Positions 47,947-56,391 of a stretch of 64,000 nucleotides of DNA are shown here, in pieces. Every line of letters begins with the position of its first letter. Position 1 is the first letter of the stretch. Below the pieces are notes generated by a model. It did not search any database. It worked only from the letters and a program-made list of their open reading frames with translations, and was not told where the DNA came from. The translations under genes and the position numbers were made by a program. This DNA is from Domibacillus enclensis. GTDB lineage: Bacteria > Bacillota > Bacilli > Bacillales > Domibacillaceae. The stretch is from the NCBI RefSeq assembly GCF_900156125.1, contig NZ_FTLX01000004.1, positions 124,001 through 188,000 of the forward strand, given 5' to 3'.

Positions 47947-49581
47947 GTGATTGAATGGAAACAGTGGAGTGAGCAAACTATCCGTGACAAGCATGGAGAC
48001 GTGTTTGAATATCGGAAGCTCTATGATGGCGAGCATTTGGATTTATTTCCGAGAGCCAAGCAGATGCTGGATAACCAGGAAGTCTATGATCCGTTAAAGT
48101 TTGATACTGATTACGATAAAAAGGGTAGTGTTCAAGCGCCTTATATTATCGCGAATATAGCGAAGCTGATTCCGGAAATCCCAGCTATGTTCGTTAGCCG
48201 CTCGATCGGTAAAATTAAGACTTCCCTTACCGCTACAGAAGAGCAGAATGAAACCACTGGTGCAGCAGATGATGTGATTGAGGGTCCTGATGGCGACGAA
48301 AATAATGACAAAATTACGAATCTGCCGCAAGAAACCCTTGATCAAATTGCAAAAAACAGCCGGCTTAAATACAAGCACTGGCAGAATATCGTACAGCATC
48401 AGATTGACGGCGCCCTAGTTGGAGTGCCGTCTTTTGATGATCGTGGACCCCTTATCGATTTTAAAATGAGGGATCTATATTACCCGCATGAAGATGAAAT
48501 GGGTGTGGATCTAGCCTATGAACGTACTTTTGATGAAGTGGAAGGTAAGTTTTTGCACGTGTACCGAGAGCGGGTGGAAGTTGAGAAAAAACAAGTAAAA
48601 ACTGGAATCAAGCGAGACTATCGGTTGGAGACCACTCACATGCTTTTTGAACTGGACGGCAATGAGCTGACCCAAGTTGAAGAAGAAAGAGCCCGGGAGC
48701 TGCTGAAAGTCGATGAGGTGAAAAAAATCTACAAAGGCCGGACTACTCCGTTTATTGTGTATTGGGCAAATGAACCAACTTTTATGGAGCCGGAAGGAAA
48801 AAGCAGTTTGAAAGGTCAGTTCAGCAAGCAGGATGAGGTAAACTGGACGATTACAAAAGGATCCATTGTTTTCACCAAAAATGGTGAGCCAAAAACAGTT
48901 GTTAGCATGGAGGTGTATCAAGCACTGCAAAAGGCAGCAGAAGCACGGCGTGGTAAGGGTGCGCCGATCGATCACCGCGATATGGGAATTGTCACCTACG
49001 ATAAAAACGGCAGAGCAATGGAATTGATTCAGCTGGATATATCAAAGATTGGGAGTATGCAGTGGGTCAAAGACTTAATGAAGCTTATGTTTATGGAAAC
49101 AAAAACCTCTGAAAAAGCAGTAGATTTCTATATGGAGAGCGGCGGTACAGGCGCCCAGTCAGGTAAAGCCAAATGGTATGACCTCATTCTTTCGATCATC
49201 AAATCAGAGCAGCTGCAGGGCGAGTACATCGATTTCCTGAAAGAGCTGATCGAAAACTGTTTATGGCTGATGAATCATGAAGATAAGAAAGTTATGATCG
49301 AGGAGCCTCAAATAGAAATCCGTGAAATGATTCCGATCAGCCGGGAGGAATTAATTTCTCAAAATAAAGATGCTCTCGTTGCTGGCAGCCAGTCGCTCGA
49401 AACGACAGTACGCCGCACGAATCCGGATGCATCCGAAGAATGGATCGAGGAAGAAGTTGCCCGTATTGAGGAAGCAAAGCAGTCAGATGACAGCACATCT
49501 CTGTTGCTGGGGCGGCAGACCGCATTGAATTTGAATGATAACCGGAATGAAGCCGGCGATATAGTGAGTGACGAAGAATGA
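47947..49581 (+). CDS. Portal protein (SPP1 gp6/PBSX-like)
   Basis: 544 residues forming the capsid vertex ring for DNA entry and tail attachment. Family-like segments are RKLYDGEHLDLFPRA, IANIAKLIPEIPAMFV and AVDFYMESGGTGAQSGKA near the tunnel region. GTG at 47947 is preferred, with AGGATGGTGA upstream; GTG 47926 overlaps terL further. Confidence 0.88.
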   Translation: MIEWKQWSEQTIRDKHGDVFEYRKLYDGEHLDLFPRAKQMLDNQEVYDPLKFDTDYDKKGSVQAPYIIANIAKLIPEIPAMFVSRSIGKIKTSLTATEEQNETTGAADDVIEGPDGDENNDKITNLPQETLDQIAKNSRLKYKHWQNIVQHQIDGALVGVPSFDDRGPLIDFKMRDLYYPHEDEMGVDLAYERTFDEVEGKFLHVYRERVEVEKKQVKTGIKRDYRLETTHMLFELDGNELTQVEEERARELLKVDEVKKIYKGRTTPFIVYWANEPTFMEPEGKSSLKGQFSKQDEVNWTITKGSIVFTKNGEPKTVVSMEVYQALQKAAEARRGKGAPIDHRDMGIVTYDKNGRAMELIQLDISKIGSMQWVKDLMKLMFMETKTSEKAVDFYMESGGTGAQSGKAKWYDLILSIIKSEQLQGEYIDFLKELIENCLWLMNHEDKKVMIEEPQIEIREMIPISREELISQNKDALVAGSQSLETTVRRTNPDASEEWIEEEVARIEEAKQSDDSTSLLLGRQTALNLNDNRNEAGDIVSDEE

Positions 49582-50666
49582 ACCTTGAACAGCTATTAAA
49601 AGCTTTTTCAGAGGTTCTTTTTTCTGTGTTTCAGCAGGTTGAAAGCACAGAAGACCTCTTAAACGATAAGCAGAAGATGGCGCTCATTGCTTCCATTATT
49701 GCCGCTCTGGACGAATTGCAGGCAGTGACAGAGCAAACCTTGCCAGAAGAACTAACATCGGCATACACGGCAGGATTAAGCGAAGCGCAAGCCGCTCTGC
49801 AAGAACTCCTGACTTCTGCACCTGCCAGTCCGATCACTGCAACAATCGCTGCAGCTGCCAAGCTGAAACCGGTTATCGCAAATCGGATCCATTTGAATGC
49901 ATTGAACAATCTGATCAGTGACACATTAGCTGATTTGAAAGCAGCTTTTCGAACTGCGCGTGAATCTGCCATTACAACGATAAATGACACGATTGATGTC
50001 GTGCGGCTGGAGATCGCTTCTGGAATTATCCAGGGCAATCATAATCGTGTAACAGCCAAGCGGGTCGCTAAAGCATTTGCACAAGGCGGACTTACATCCT
50101 TCATTACTCGTGACGGCAAGCGGCTTCCGCTCGACGTGTATGCCAGTCTTGTTGCCCGTGTGAAAACGCGTCAGGCACAGGTAACTGGAGCAGAGAACCG
50201 CTATAAAGAAGCAGGGGTCACAACAGTGCGAATCTTTGAAAATGCTGTTACGTGTCCTGTGTGCGCGAAATATCGCAACATGATTGTTGTGATCAGCGGG
50301 AGCATACCTGGATTTAAAACGAAGAATGAGGTGCCATTGCCTCCTTATCATCCGAATTGCCGGGGAACCATCAGACCAGTCGTGATGGATTTCTTGTCTG
50401 ACGCAGAACTGGCAGAAGCAAAAGCCCTGACGGCCGCCTTTGATCCGGGCAAGGATAATCGGACGCCCGCTCAACGAAAAGCGTATGCGAAAGAGCAGGA
50501 GATCCGCCGAAAAGCAAGAGAAGAAACAAAGTATTATGAGCGCATGAAAGCGGTACTTGGCGATCAAGCTCCAAAAACAGTCGGTGCTTTCCGCCGAATG
50601 AAGCGGAGTAACGGTAAAGGGTGGCAGAAAGTGCAGGTTGAATATTTAAAGGCGGTAAGAGAGTGA
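49578..50666 (+). CDS. Minor head protein (phage minor capsid 2/gp7-like)
   Basis: 362 residues. Helical N-terminal two thirds and a C-terminal VTCPVCAKYRNM...YHPNCRGTIRP zinc-like motif, diagnostic for Mu gpF/SPP1 gp7 and minor capsid 2 families. It is thought to enter the procapsid with the portal. Four-base overlap with the portal gene. Confidence 0.87.
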   Translation: MNLEQLLKAFSEVLFSVFQQVESTEDLLNDKQKMALIASIIAALDELQAVTEQTLPEELTSAYTAGLSEAQAALQELLTSAPASPITATIAAAAKLKPVIANRIHLNALNNLISDTLADLKAAFRTARESAITTINDTIDVVRLEIASGIIQGNHNRVTAKRVAKAFAQGGLTSFITRDGKRLPLDVYASLVARVKTRQAQVTGAENRYKEAGVTTVRIFENAVTCPVCAKYRNMIVVISGSIPGFKTKNEVPLPPYHPNCRGTIRPVVMDFLSDAELAEAKALTAAFDPGKDNRTPAQRKAYAKEQEIRRKAREETKYYERMKAVLGDQAPKTVGAFRRMKRSNGKGWQKVQVEYLKAVRE

Positions 50667-50705
50667 ATTTGACCAACCAGCAAGGTCGTAAAATAAAAAC
50701 TGAGT

Positions 50706-50735
50706 GCAGCCAAATACTTTTTGCCTGCTTTTTTT
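50706..50735 (+). terminator. Terminator between minor head and scaffold genes
   Basis: GCAGCCAAA and TTTGCCTGC arms (one C-C mismatch) followed by TTTTTTT. Confidence 0.72.
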
Positions 50736-50768
50736 ATGTAAAAAAGCAGAGATGAGAGGAGAGTTTAT

Positions 50769-51533
50769 ATGTTTACAAAATTGAAAGTGTGGTTCATTAG
50801 CTTGCTAACGCTGTTGAATACCAATAAGACGGCGCCTTCTGCCGCTAAAGAAGAGAAATTATTGAAATTGGATTTGCAGTTCTTTGCAGACGATGAGGAT
50901 CCGGACGGTGATCCAGATGAAGATTTGGATGCTGATCCAGAAGAGGACCCTGACGACGACACACCGGACCTGGAAGAATTGCTGAAAAATCCAAAGTTTA
51001 AAAAGCAATTTACCACCAAAACAAAAGGGATTGTCAGCAAGCGAATGAAAAAATTCGAAGGCATCGATCCGGAAGAGCTTCGCCAGCTCAAAGAAAAGGC
51101 AGGCAAGAAAAGTACCAGCGAGGAAGATCCAGACAAAAAGGATTCTAATCGTGATGCTGAAACGGACAAACGCCTCCTGCGTGCGGAACGCAGAGAAAAA
51201 ACGGCTCTTGTGAAAGAGTTTGCTATCGATAATGGTTACAATCCTAAGCTGGCCGCGCGCTTAATGAAGGTTGATGCCATAGAGCTTGATGAGGATGGAA
51301 ACGCGGAGAATTTGGAAGAGCTATTTGAAGAGCTCGAAGAAGAGTTTCCGGAATACTTCGGACCGCAAGATGAAGCAGACGATGAGGAAGAGAAGCAGCC
51401 TAAAAAGAAAGCCACTTCTATCTACAATTCAGGTCCTCGTCAGCAAAAAGGAAATAAAAAGCCACCGAAGGTCGATCCGCGCGAAGCTGGTCGCTTAAAG
51501 GCGCTTGAGCGTCATAAAAAGAAGGAGGGGTAA
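50769..51533 (+). CDS. Capsid scaffolding protein with LQFFA motif
   Basis: 254 residues: acidic run (about 42-70, DEDPDGDPDEDL), helical middle and lysine-rich end, as in scaffolds that line procapsids. LDLQFFA (about 36-42) is a short motif common near the N-terminus of phage scaffold and capsid proteins. Unusually, about 30 residues precede it, including hydrophobic VWFISLLTLL. The ATG at 50769 has a good GAGGAG site, so this extension looks real. Confidence 0.82.
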   Translation: MFTKLKVWFISLLTLLNTNKTAPSAAKEEKLLKLDLQFFADDEDPDGDPDEDLDADPEEDPDDDTPDLEELLKNPKFKKQFTTKTKGIVSKRMKKFEGIDPEELRQLKEKAGKKSTSEEDPDKKDSNRDAETDKRLLRAERREKTALVKEFAIDNGYNPKLAARLMKVDAIELDEDGNAENLEELFEELEEEFPEYFGPQDEADDEEEKQPKKKATSIYNSGPRQQKGNKKPPKVDPREAGRLKALERHKKKEG

Positions 51534-51536
51534 TTC

Positions 51537-51911
51537 ATGAATTTGAAGCCACGAATTGAACAAGTCTCTGGCCAAAAAGAATTTTTGCGCAACACGGTAG
51601 GCATGCAGTGGAAAACAGGCGGTGTCACGTTGGATGCAACTGCTTTTACAGCTGGACAATACGTAAAAGCCGGTACTGCAGTATTTAAAGATACGGCAAC
51701 TGGACTATTCAAGCCAGTAGTAGACGGGGCTACGCCAACACCAGCCACTATGGAAGCAGCCTGCTTAACTGCCAATGATGTAAAAGTCATCGCGGGATCT
51801 AACCCGATTGTAGGAGCACTCGTTGCCGGTCATCCGCTTGAAGGCAAATGCACAGGTGTGACAACCAACTTTAAAGAAGCGGTCAAAGGCCGCATCGTAT
51901 TCGATCTTTAA
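51537..51911 (+). CDS. Probable capsid decoration protein
   Basis: 124 residues, beta-rich with small residues (AGQYVKAGTAVFKDTATG), directly before the major capsid gene, where lambda gpD-like decoration proteins are usually encoded. AGGAGGGG precedes the ATG. Identification is by position and composition. Confidence 0.65.
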   Translation: MNLKPRIEQVSGQKEFLRNTVGMQWKTGGVTLDATAFTAGQYVKAGTAVFKDTATGLFKPVVDGATPTPATMEAACLTANDVKVIAGSNPIVGALVAGHPLEGKCTGVTTNFKEAVKGRIVFDL

Positions 51912-51940
51912 TCTTTTGAGGACATGAAGGAGGAAAAACA

Positions 51941-52966
51941 ATGGTTATTCACTTAGAAGAATTTCAAAAAGAAACGCTGACCGGGTACGTTGAAAGCGTG
52001 CCACCGCAGCGACAATACTTGCTTCAAAAATTCATGCCGGAGCAAACAGTCCAGGACATTAATTTTGCATACAACGTTATTAATGGTGCTTATGCAAAAG
52101 CGGCGTCTATCACAGGATGGAATGCGTCCGCCCCGCTTCGTGATCGCAAAGCGATTGAGAAAGCATATGGAGAATTGGCCAAGCTGCAGCACTCCTATCG
52201 TTTGGATGAGAAAGACTTATTCTCATTCGAAAAGCCGCGTACACCGGAAGAGCGCCAAGCGGTCATCGATGGCGTGTACACAGATACAGACGACCTGATT
52301 GCAGGTGTTGACGATACAAAGGAATGGCTGCGCGCTCAAACGCTTTACACTGGCGGAGTTAATTACAGTGATCCTAGAAATGACGTTTCTATTGAGTTCC
52401 AGTATGAAATGCCAGAAGCGAACCGTCTTGATGTAAGTGTTCCGTGGTCCGATCCAGCTTCTCTACCGCTTACAGATCTGCAGGCTGCCAATGAGCAATT
52501 TAAGAAAACAAATCAGCGTCGGACGCCGATTGAAATGCACATGACTTCTGTAACAGAAGCTTACCTGTTACAGAACGAACAGATCCGCACACAAGTTTAT
52601 GGGCAATCAAATGGCGGTCGTATTTTAACCCCTGCGGATCTGCAGAACGTTTTCCGCGCATTAAAATTGCCGACATATGTCATCAATGACGACGTAATTG
52701 TGATGGAAGCAGCGGAAATGGTTGATGGACAAAAGGTCATCATTGATAAAGAAATCCAGTTGCTTGAGGATAACAAAGTCGTATTGCTGGGTGATAATCT
52801 TGGCAACACAATGATCGGTCCATCTGCTGAAAAGGGTTATGCGACGGGTAAATTTGCTAATCCAATCATTCATCAAAATCCGCCTGGCGAAGAAGTGATT
52901 GTGGGAGAATCAGCTTTCCCTGCGTTCAAACGTCCGAAAGCCATTGTTATTTTGGAAGTTGCGTAA
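51941..52966 (+). CDS. Major capsid protein (phage lambda E-like family)
   Basis: 341 residues. Segments such as VPPQRQYLLQKFMPEQ, LRAQTLYTGG and VSVPWSD, and the C-terminal KRPKAIVILEVA fit the HK97-fold capsid family of lambda gpE type. Located after scaffold and decoration genes. AAGGAGG precedes the ATG. No cleavage protease is encoded nearby. Confidence 0.85.
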   Translation: MVIHLEEFQKETLTGYVESVPPQRQYLLQKFMPEQTVQDINFAYNVINGAYAKAASITGWNASAPLRDRKAIEKAYGELAKLQHSYRLDEKDLFSFEKPRTPEERQAVIDGVYTDTDDLIAGVDDTKEWLRAQTLYTGGVNYSDPRNDVSIEFQYEMPEANRLDVSVPWSDPASLPLTDLQAANEQFKKTNQRRTPIEMHMTSVTEAYLLQNEQIRTQVYGQSNGGRILTPADLQNVFRALKLPTYVINDDVIVMEAAEMVDGQKVIIDKEIQLLEDNKVVLLGDNLGNTMIGPSAEKGYATGKFANPIIHQNPPGEEVIVGESAFPAFKRPKAIVILEVA

Positions 52967-53006
52967 TCAGAACACCTATTAAAATCATTAAAGGAGGGTA
53001 TTAATT

Positions 53007-53261
53007 ATGCCGAAATATATTGCGAAAGCTTACTTAACTCATCAAGGGAAAGTCGTTGCGCCAGGTACTGAAATTGAATTGTCAGAGGAGCAGGGCAAGC
53101 GGCTGGTAGGAAAAGAGAAGGCAGAGCTAACTGAAACAGAACAAAAAGCGGAGAAAACAGTCGCTGAATTAAAAGAAGAGGCGAAAGAAAAAGGCATTGA
53201 AGGGTACTCTGCAATGAATAAAGCGGAGCTCATTGCTGCTCTTGCTGAAAAAACTGAATAA
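53007..53261 (+). CDS. Small SAP/HeH-like head protein
   Basis: 84 residues. N-terminal small beta segment YIAKAYLTHQGKVVAPGTEI and C-terminal TVAELKEEAKEKGIEGYS with KAELIAAL, a helix-extended-helix (SAP/Rho-N-like) DNA-binding pattern often encoded after phage capsid genes. Confidence 0.7.
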   Translation: MPKYIAKAYLTHQGKVVAPGTEIELSEEQGKRLVGKEKAELTETEQKAEKTVAELKEEAKEKGIEGYSAMNKAELIAALAEKTE

Positions 53262-53275
53262 AAGCGGGTGATCCT

Positions 53276-53641
53276 ATGGATTTCACAGCAGTTAATACCT
53301 ACCTTGAGAACCGCGCCTACACGGAGCCATACACGGAGCTAGAAGAATCTGTTCGGCAGAAGATCGTGTTTACCGCTGAAGATATGCTCACCAGCCATTA
53401 TGATGAATCCCTGATGACCCCCAAAATGGTCGGTTTGCAGGCGCTTTATCTGATTGAAGGTGAAGCGGAGGAATTCTCCAAGTTCAAGCGCCATAACGTC
53501 AAATCTCTCGGTTTGAAAGGCATGTCGTTTTCATTCGATGGAGAAAATGAAATCTCTCCGGAAGTAAAAAAGCTGATCGTTCGCGCTCAGGAAGCACTTC
53601 ATCCGGAAGAGCCACAAGCAGGTGTCGGGAGAGTGGTATAA
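53276..53641 (+). CDS. Head-tail connector protein (adaptor)
   Basis: 121 residues, helical, acidic, directly after the capsid genes; size and place fit SPP1 gp15-type adaptors. AFTAEDML and VGLQALYLIEG are hydrophobic helices typical of the fold. Assigned mainly by gene order. Confidence 0.65.
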   Translation: MDFTAVNTYLENRAYTEPYTELEESVRQKIVFTAEDMLTSHYDESLMTPKMVGLQALYLIEGEAEEFSKFKRHNVKSLGLKGMSFSFDGENEISPEVKKLIVRAQEALHPEEPQAGVGRVV

Positions 53642-54010
53642 ATGCCAAAACCGCCGATGAATGACACCATTTCGATTTACGATCCGATCACTGGAGGCCC
53701 GGAGTATGTTGAACAGCCGCTTGTAGATGACTACGGACGCCCGAAAGTACGGGAGCCGCGCAAATCAAAAGCGCGTGTGCAGCCGGAGGTCAAAATGATC
53801 ACAACCTCTGATGGAGAAACATTTGAAAGCCACCTGGCCATCGATGTGCCACCTGAGACATTCGTGCAGCGAGGGCAGGAAATAAAATGGACGGATCGTT
53901 TTGGCCAGGAAGTGAAAGGGCGCATCGGTGAAATAGATGAAACACTGAATTTCAGTGGAACTAAAGTGTATTTTCGCACCGTTTATACCGGCAAAGCGCC
54001 GCCGAGGTGA
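53642..54010 (+). CDS. Head closure protein (stopper)
   Basis: 122 residues, beta-rich with DRFGQEVKGRIGEIDETL and VYFRTVYTG at the C-terminus; SPP1 gp16-like by place and size. Starts right after the adaptor stop. Confidence 0.65.
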   Translation: MPKPPMNDTISIYDPITGGPEYVEQPLVDDYGRPKVREPRKSKARVQPEVKMITTSDGETFESHLAIDVPPETFVQRGQEIKWTDRFGQEVKGRIGEIDETLNFSGTKVYFRTVYTGKAPPR

Positions 54011-54015
54011 TGGAT

Positions 54016-54501
54016 ATGGCAAAAGATGATTTTATACGCATCAACTGGGATGGATTAAACGATTTGGACGGCCTCCTAGAGGGCATTGAAGAAAAGGTCG
54101 ATGCCATTGCAGAAGAAGAGTACCAAAAATACGGTCTGTTCGTTGAAGCAGCCACCAAATCGCTGGTTCATCATGATGAAGGGGATTTGGAAGCATCGAT
54201 CCATTCATCAACCAGCAACAAGGACGGACAAATTGAAACGGTTGTCGGCTCGAATATGAAATACGCTTTACGCCGGCACGAAGAGCCCTATCGTATGGGC
54301 ACTCACAACAAATACGATAATGGTGCTAAATTCGAACGGTATTATCTAAATGGACGCGGTCGCCGAACGCTATTAAAACCGAAATGGCGCGGCTACAAAC
54401 CAGGACGAAAATACTTGGATAATGCCGTCAAAGCCACTGCCCAGGAATATGACGAAACAAACGAACGTATTCTACGCCGGATTACAGGTGAAAACATATG
54501 A
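54016..54501 (+). CDS. HK97 gp10-like tail-connector protein
   Basis: 161 residues. SLVHHDEGDLEASIHSS, a central VVGSNMKYALRRHEEPY and the C-terminal GRKYLDNAVKATAQEY match the HK97 gp10 family involved in head-tail joining. ATG at 54016 has GAGGTG 6 bases upstream. Confidence 0.8.
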   Translation: MAKDDFIRINWDGLNDLDGLLEGIEEKVDAIAEEEYQKYGLFVEAATKSLVHHDEGDLEASIHSSTSNKDGQIETVVGSNMKYALRRHEEPYRMGTHNKYDNGAKFERYYLNGRGRRTLLKPKWRGYKPGRKYLDNAVKATAQEYDETNERILRRITGENI

Positions 54502-54908
54502 TACAAGCTTATTTAAAGGACGTTTTAGCCCCGCTTTTTCCAAAGCTCACCTGGTCAATGGATTATCGCCAGGCAGCGGACGATACGGGTACTGTTTATT
54601 CAGAGTCGGGCTATCCACCAGATCAATACGAGAGCGGTACCCGACGTCCCTCTTACATGGTATACGTCCGGTCTAGCGACTGGGGTTATGCAGAAAGGGC
54701 TGCGCAGGGAGTTTTTAAAGCTCTGCATAGAAAAGAACATATTCCTGTGGCCATTGAAGATACAGATGAAGAAGGAAACGTGATCGGCATACGCCGCTAT
54801 CACGTTTTTTTAATTACAGCAGCAACGGAGCCACTCCGGATTGGCGTCGAAAATGGCGTCATGGAGTGGTCGGTTAATTTTGATGTAACACTAAAGGAGG
54901 AAATATAA
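54498..54908 (+). CDS. Tail terminator-like minor protein
   Basis: 136 residues of SPP1 gp17-like position and size; GTRRPSYMVYVRSSDWG and YHVFLITAATEPL strands fit the tail-completion fold. ATGA overlap with the gp10-like gene. Assigned by gene order. Confidence 0.68.
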   Translation: MIQAYLKDVLAPLFPKLTWSMDYRQAADDTGTVYSESGYPPDQYESGTRRPSYMVYVRSSDWGYAERAAQGVFKALHRKEHIPVAIEDTDEEGNVIGIRRYHVFLITAATEPLRIGVENGVMEWSVNFDVTLKEEI

Positions 54909-55472
54909 ATGGATCCATTAAAAATTCCATTCGGTTTATCTGACATTATCATCGGTGAAGGGGCAGAAGCCATTACATTTGATGGCGCAGCGGAGTTTCA
55001 GGCAGCCGGGGGTGATCTGACGTTGACACCGCAATTTGCGGATATCGTGATTGCTGATTTCGGTGAGTCTGTATTTGATCAGCGGCTTGTAGGGTGGTCA
55101 GGTGCAGTAAATATTGTAGCAGCTGAACAGAAAATCGAAATTTTAGCAGAAGCACTTGCGGCAACAGAAATTATTAATGATGCAACCTCGGGTGATCCAG
55201 TTGGATTGATGGATGCGAAAATGGGCATGTCCATCCGTTCGAAGGCAAAGAAGGTTACCATTCATCCTCGTGCGCTTGGAACGGACAAGTCTATGGATAT
55301 TGTCATTTATAAAATGGCTTCAAACGGCGAATTTACACGGTCCAACGCAAATGAACAGGGCAATGTATCTATTGCGCTGTCCATGTTCCCGCGTGACGGC
55401 ATGAATGCCAATGAGCCGGGCAACTTCTTCTACGTTGGCGCAACCGATCCAAACGCTCCAGTAGGACCATAA
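54909..55472 (+). CDS. Major tail tube protein
   Basis: 187 residues, beta-rich, beginning MDPLKIPFGLSDIIIGEGAE; it lies between the tail terminator and the tail chaperones, where siphovirus tube proteins are encoded. AAGGAGG precedes the ATG, and the gene has its own terminator, fitting high expression. Confidence 0.8.
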   Translation: MDPLKIPFGLSDIIIGEGAEAITFDGAAEFQAAGGDLTLTPQFADIVIADFGESVFDQRLVGWSGAVNIVAAEQKIEILAEALAATEIINDATSGDPVGLMDAKMGMSIRSKAKKVTIHPRALGTDKSMDIVIYKMASNGEFTRSNANEQGNVSIALSMFPRDGMNANEPGNFFYVGATDPNAPVGP

Positions 55473-55475
55473 CGC

Positions 55476-55499
55476 AAGAGGGCCAAGCGCCCTCTTTTT
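55476..55499 (+). terminator. Terminator after the tail tube gene
   Basis: AAGAGGGC and GCCCTCTT perfect arms, then TTTTT. Confidence 0.85.
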
Positions 55500-55536
55500 A
55501 TTTTGAGAATGTATTTAACACAAGGAGGATTTATAC

Positions 55537-56046
55537 ATGACTACTCAAGTGACACTGAAGATTAAAGAAGAAGATGGACAAGTAAAAAAGATTCAGCATG
55601 AAATCGAAGAGATCAACTTATTCCAGTTTGAAGATGTGATGAAATCGGTCAAAGAAATTTTTACGGAAGTGCAGCAGGACGAAGCACTAAAAGCTATGTT
55701 CAGTGAGCTGTTTGACAATGCCGGCGCAGAAGGAGAAGACATCGAAAAAAGTATTGACGCGAAATTTATTCAGAATGCGATCGGTTCTTTTGAAACACTG
55801 GCTGTTCATATGCCGGGGAAAGCTTTTGCTTTGTTATCAGCACTAAGCGGAATCGATTTGAAACTATTGAAATCACAGAAAGCAGGAGATGTATTCGATA
55901 TTTTTGATGCAGTCGTCGAGGAAAATGACCTTGAACGATTATTTAACCGCGCAAAAAAGTCTTTGGCCGCGACAAAAGTCAAGATGGCATTCATGAAAAA
56001 GGTGAAGAAAGCGACAGAGACAGTGTCGGCATCAGTGAAGCCGTAA
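55537..56046 (+). CDS. Tail assembly chaperone, short form (gpG-like)
   Basis: 169 residues, acidic and helical, located between tube and tape measure genes. These chaperones coat the tape measure before tube assembly. AAGGAGG precedes the ATG. A slippery heptamer at codons 140-141 would let a fraction of ribosomes make the longer GT form. Confidence 0.82.
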   Translation: MTTQVTLKIKEEDGQVKKIQHEIEEINLFQFEDVMKSVKEIFTEVQQDEALKAMFSELFDNAGAEGEDIEKSIDAKFIQNAIGSFETLAVHMPGKAFALLSALSGIDLKLLKSQKAGDVFDIFDAVVEENDLERLFNRAKKSLAATKVKMAFMKKVKKATETVSASVKP

Positions 56047-56387
56047 TATTCCGCCTGTCTAAGCGGCTGGGTGGGCGTAAAGAGGTGTTGAAAACACCAG
56101 TACTTGAGCTGCTTGGTTACATGATGATGGAGAAAGAAGAGGCCAAAGCGAAATCGGAAGCAGAGCGGAACAAAACGTGGATTCACTATAATATGCTAAT
56201 GTTTGCGCGTCCCTCTTTCGGAGAAGAATCAGCTGAACAAAAGAAAGCACGCAGTCAGTTTGAGCGTATGCTTCGTCCTAAAAATCAGGATAAAGCAGGT
56301 GCTTCTCCATTGGGTGCTCCACCAGAAAAATTAGAGTGGGATTTTAAATTGATGGAGAAGTTCAAAAAACAACAGAAAGGAGGATGA
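55537..56387 (+). CDS. Tail assembly chaperone, -1 frameshift fusion (gpGT-like)
   Basis: Reading shifts by -1 at A-AAA-AAG (55953-55959). The downstream frame is open from 55947 to the stop at 56387. The fusion is about 283 residues: 141 from the short form, then 142. The extension contains AVIFRLSKRLGG and TPVLELLGYMMMEKEEA, a plausible T domain. No good ribosome site starts the second frame alone (GTG at 56085 is weak). By analogy with lambda G/GT. Confidence 0.78.
55953..55959 (+). promoter_or_regulatory. Slippery heptamer for -1 frameshift
   Basis: AAAAAAG read as A-AAA-AAG in the upstream frame, a strong -1 slip site in bacteria. No obvious strong stem follows. Confidence 0.75.
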
Positions 56388-56391
56388 AGAC

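Noticed and set aside
49926-50567. 213-residue minus-strand ORF inside the minor head gene
   Set aside because: Antisense to a conserved structural gene, with no recognisable motif.
56085-56387. Independent 100-residue gene after the tail chaperone
   Set aside because: Its only start (GTG) lacks a good ribosome site, and the frame is open back to the slippery heptamer; better explained as the frameshift extension.
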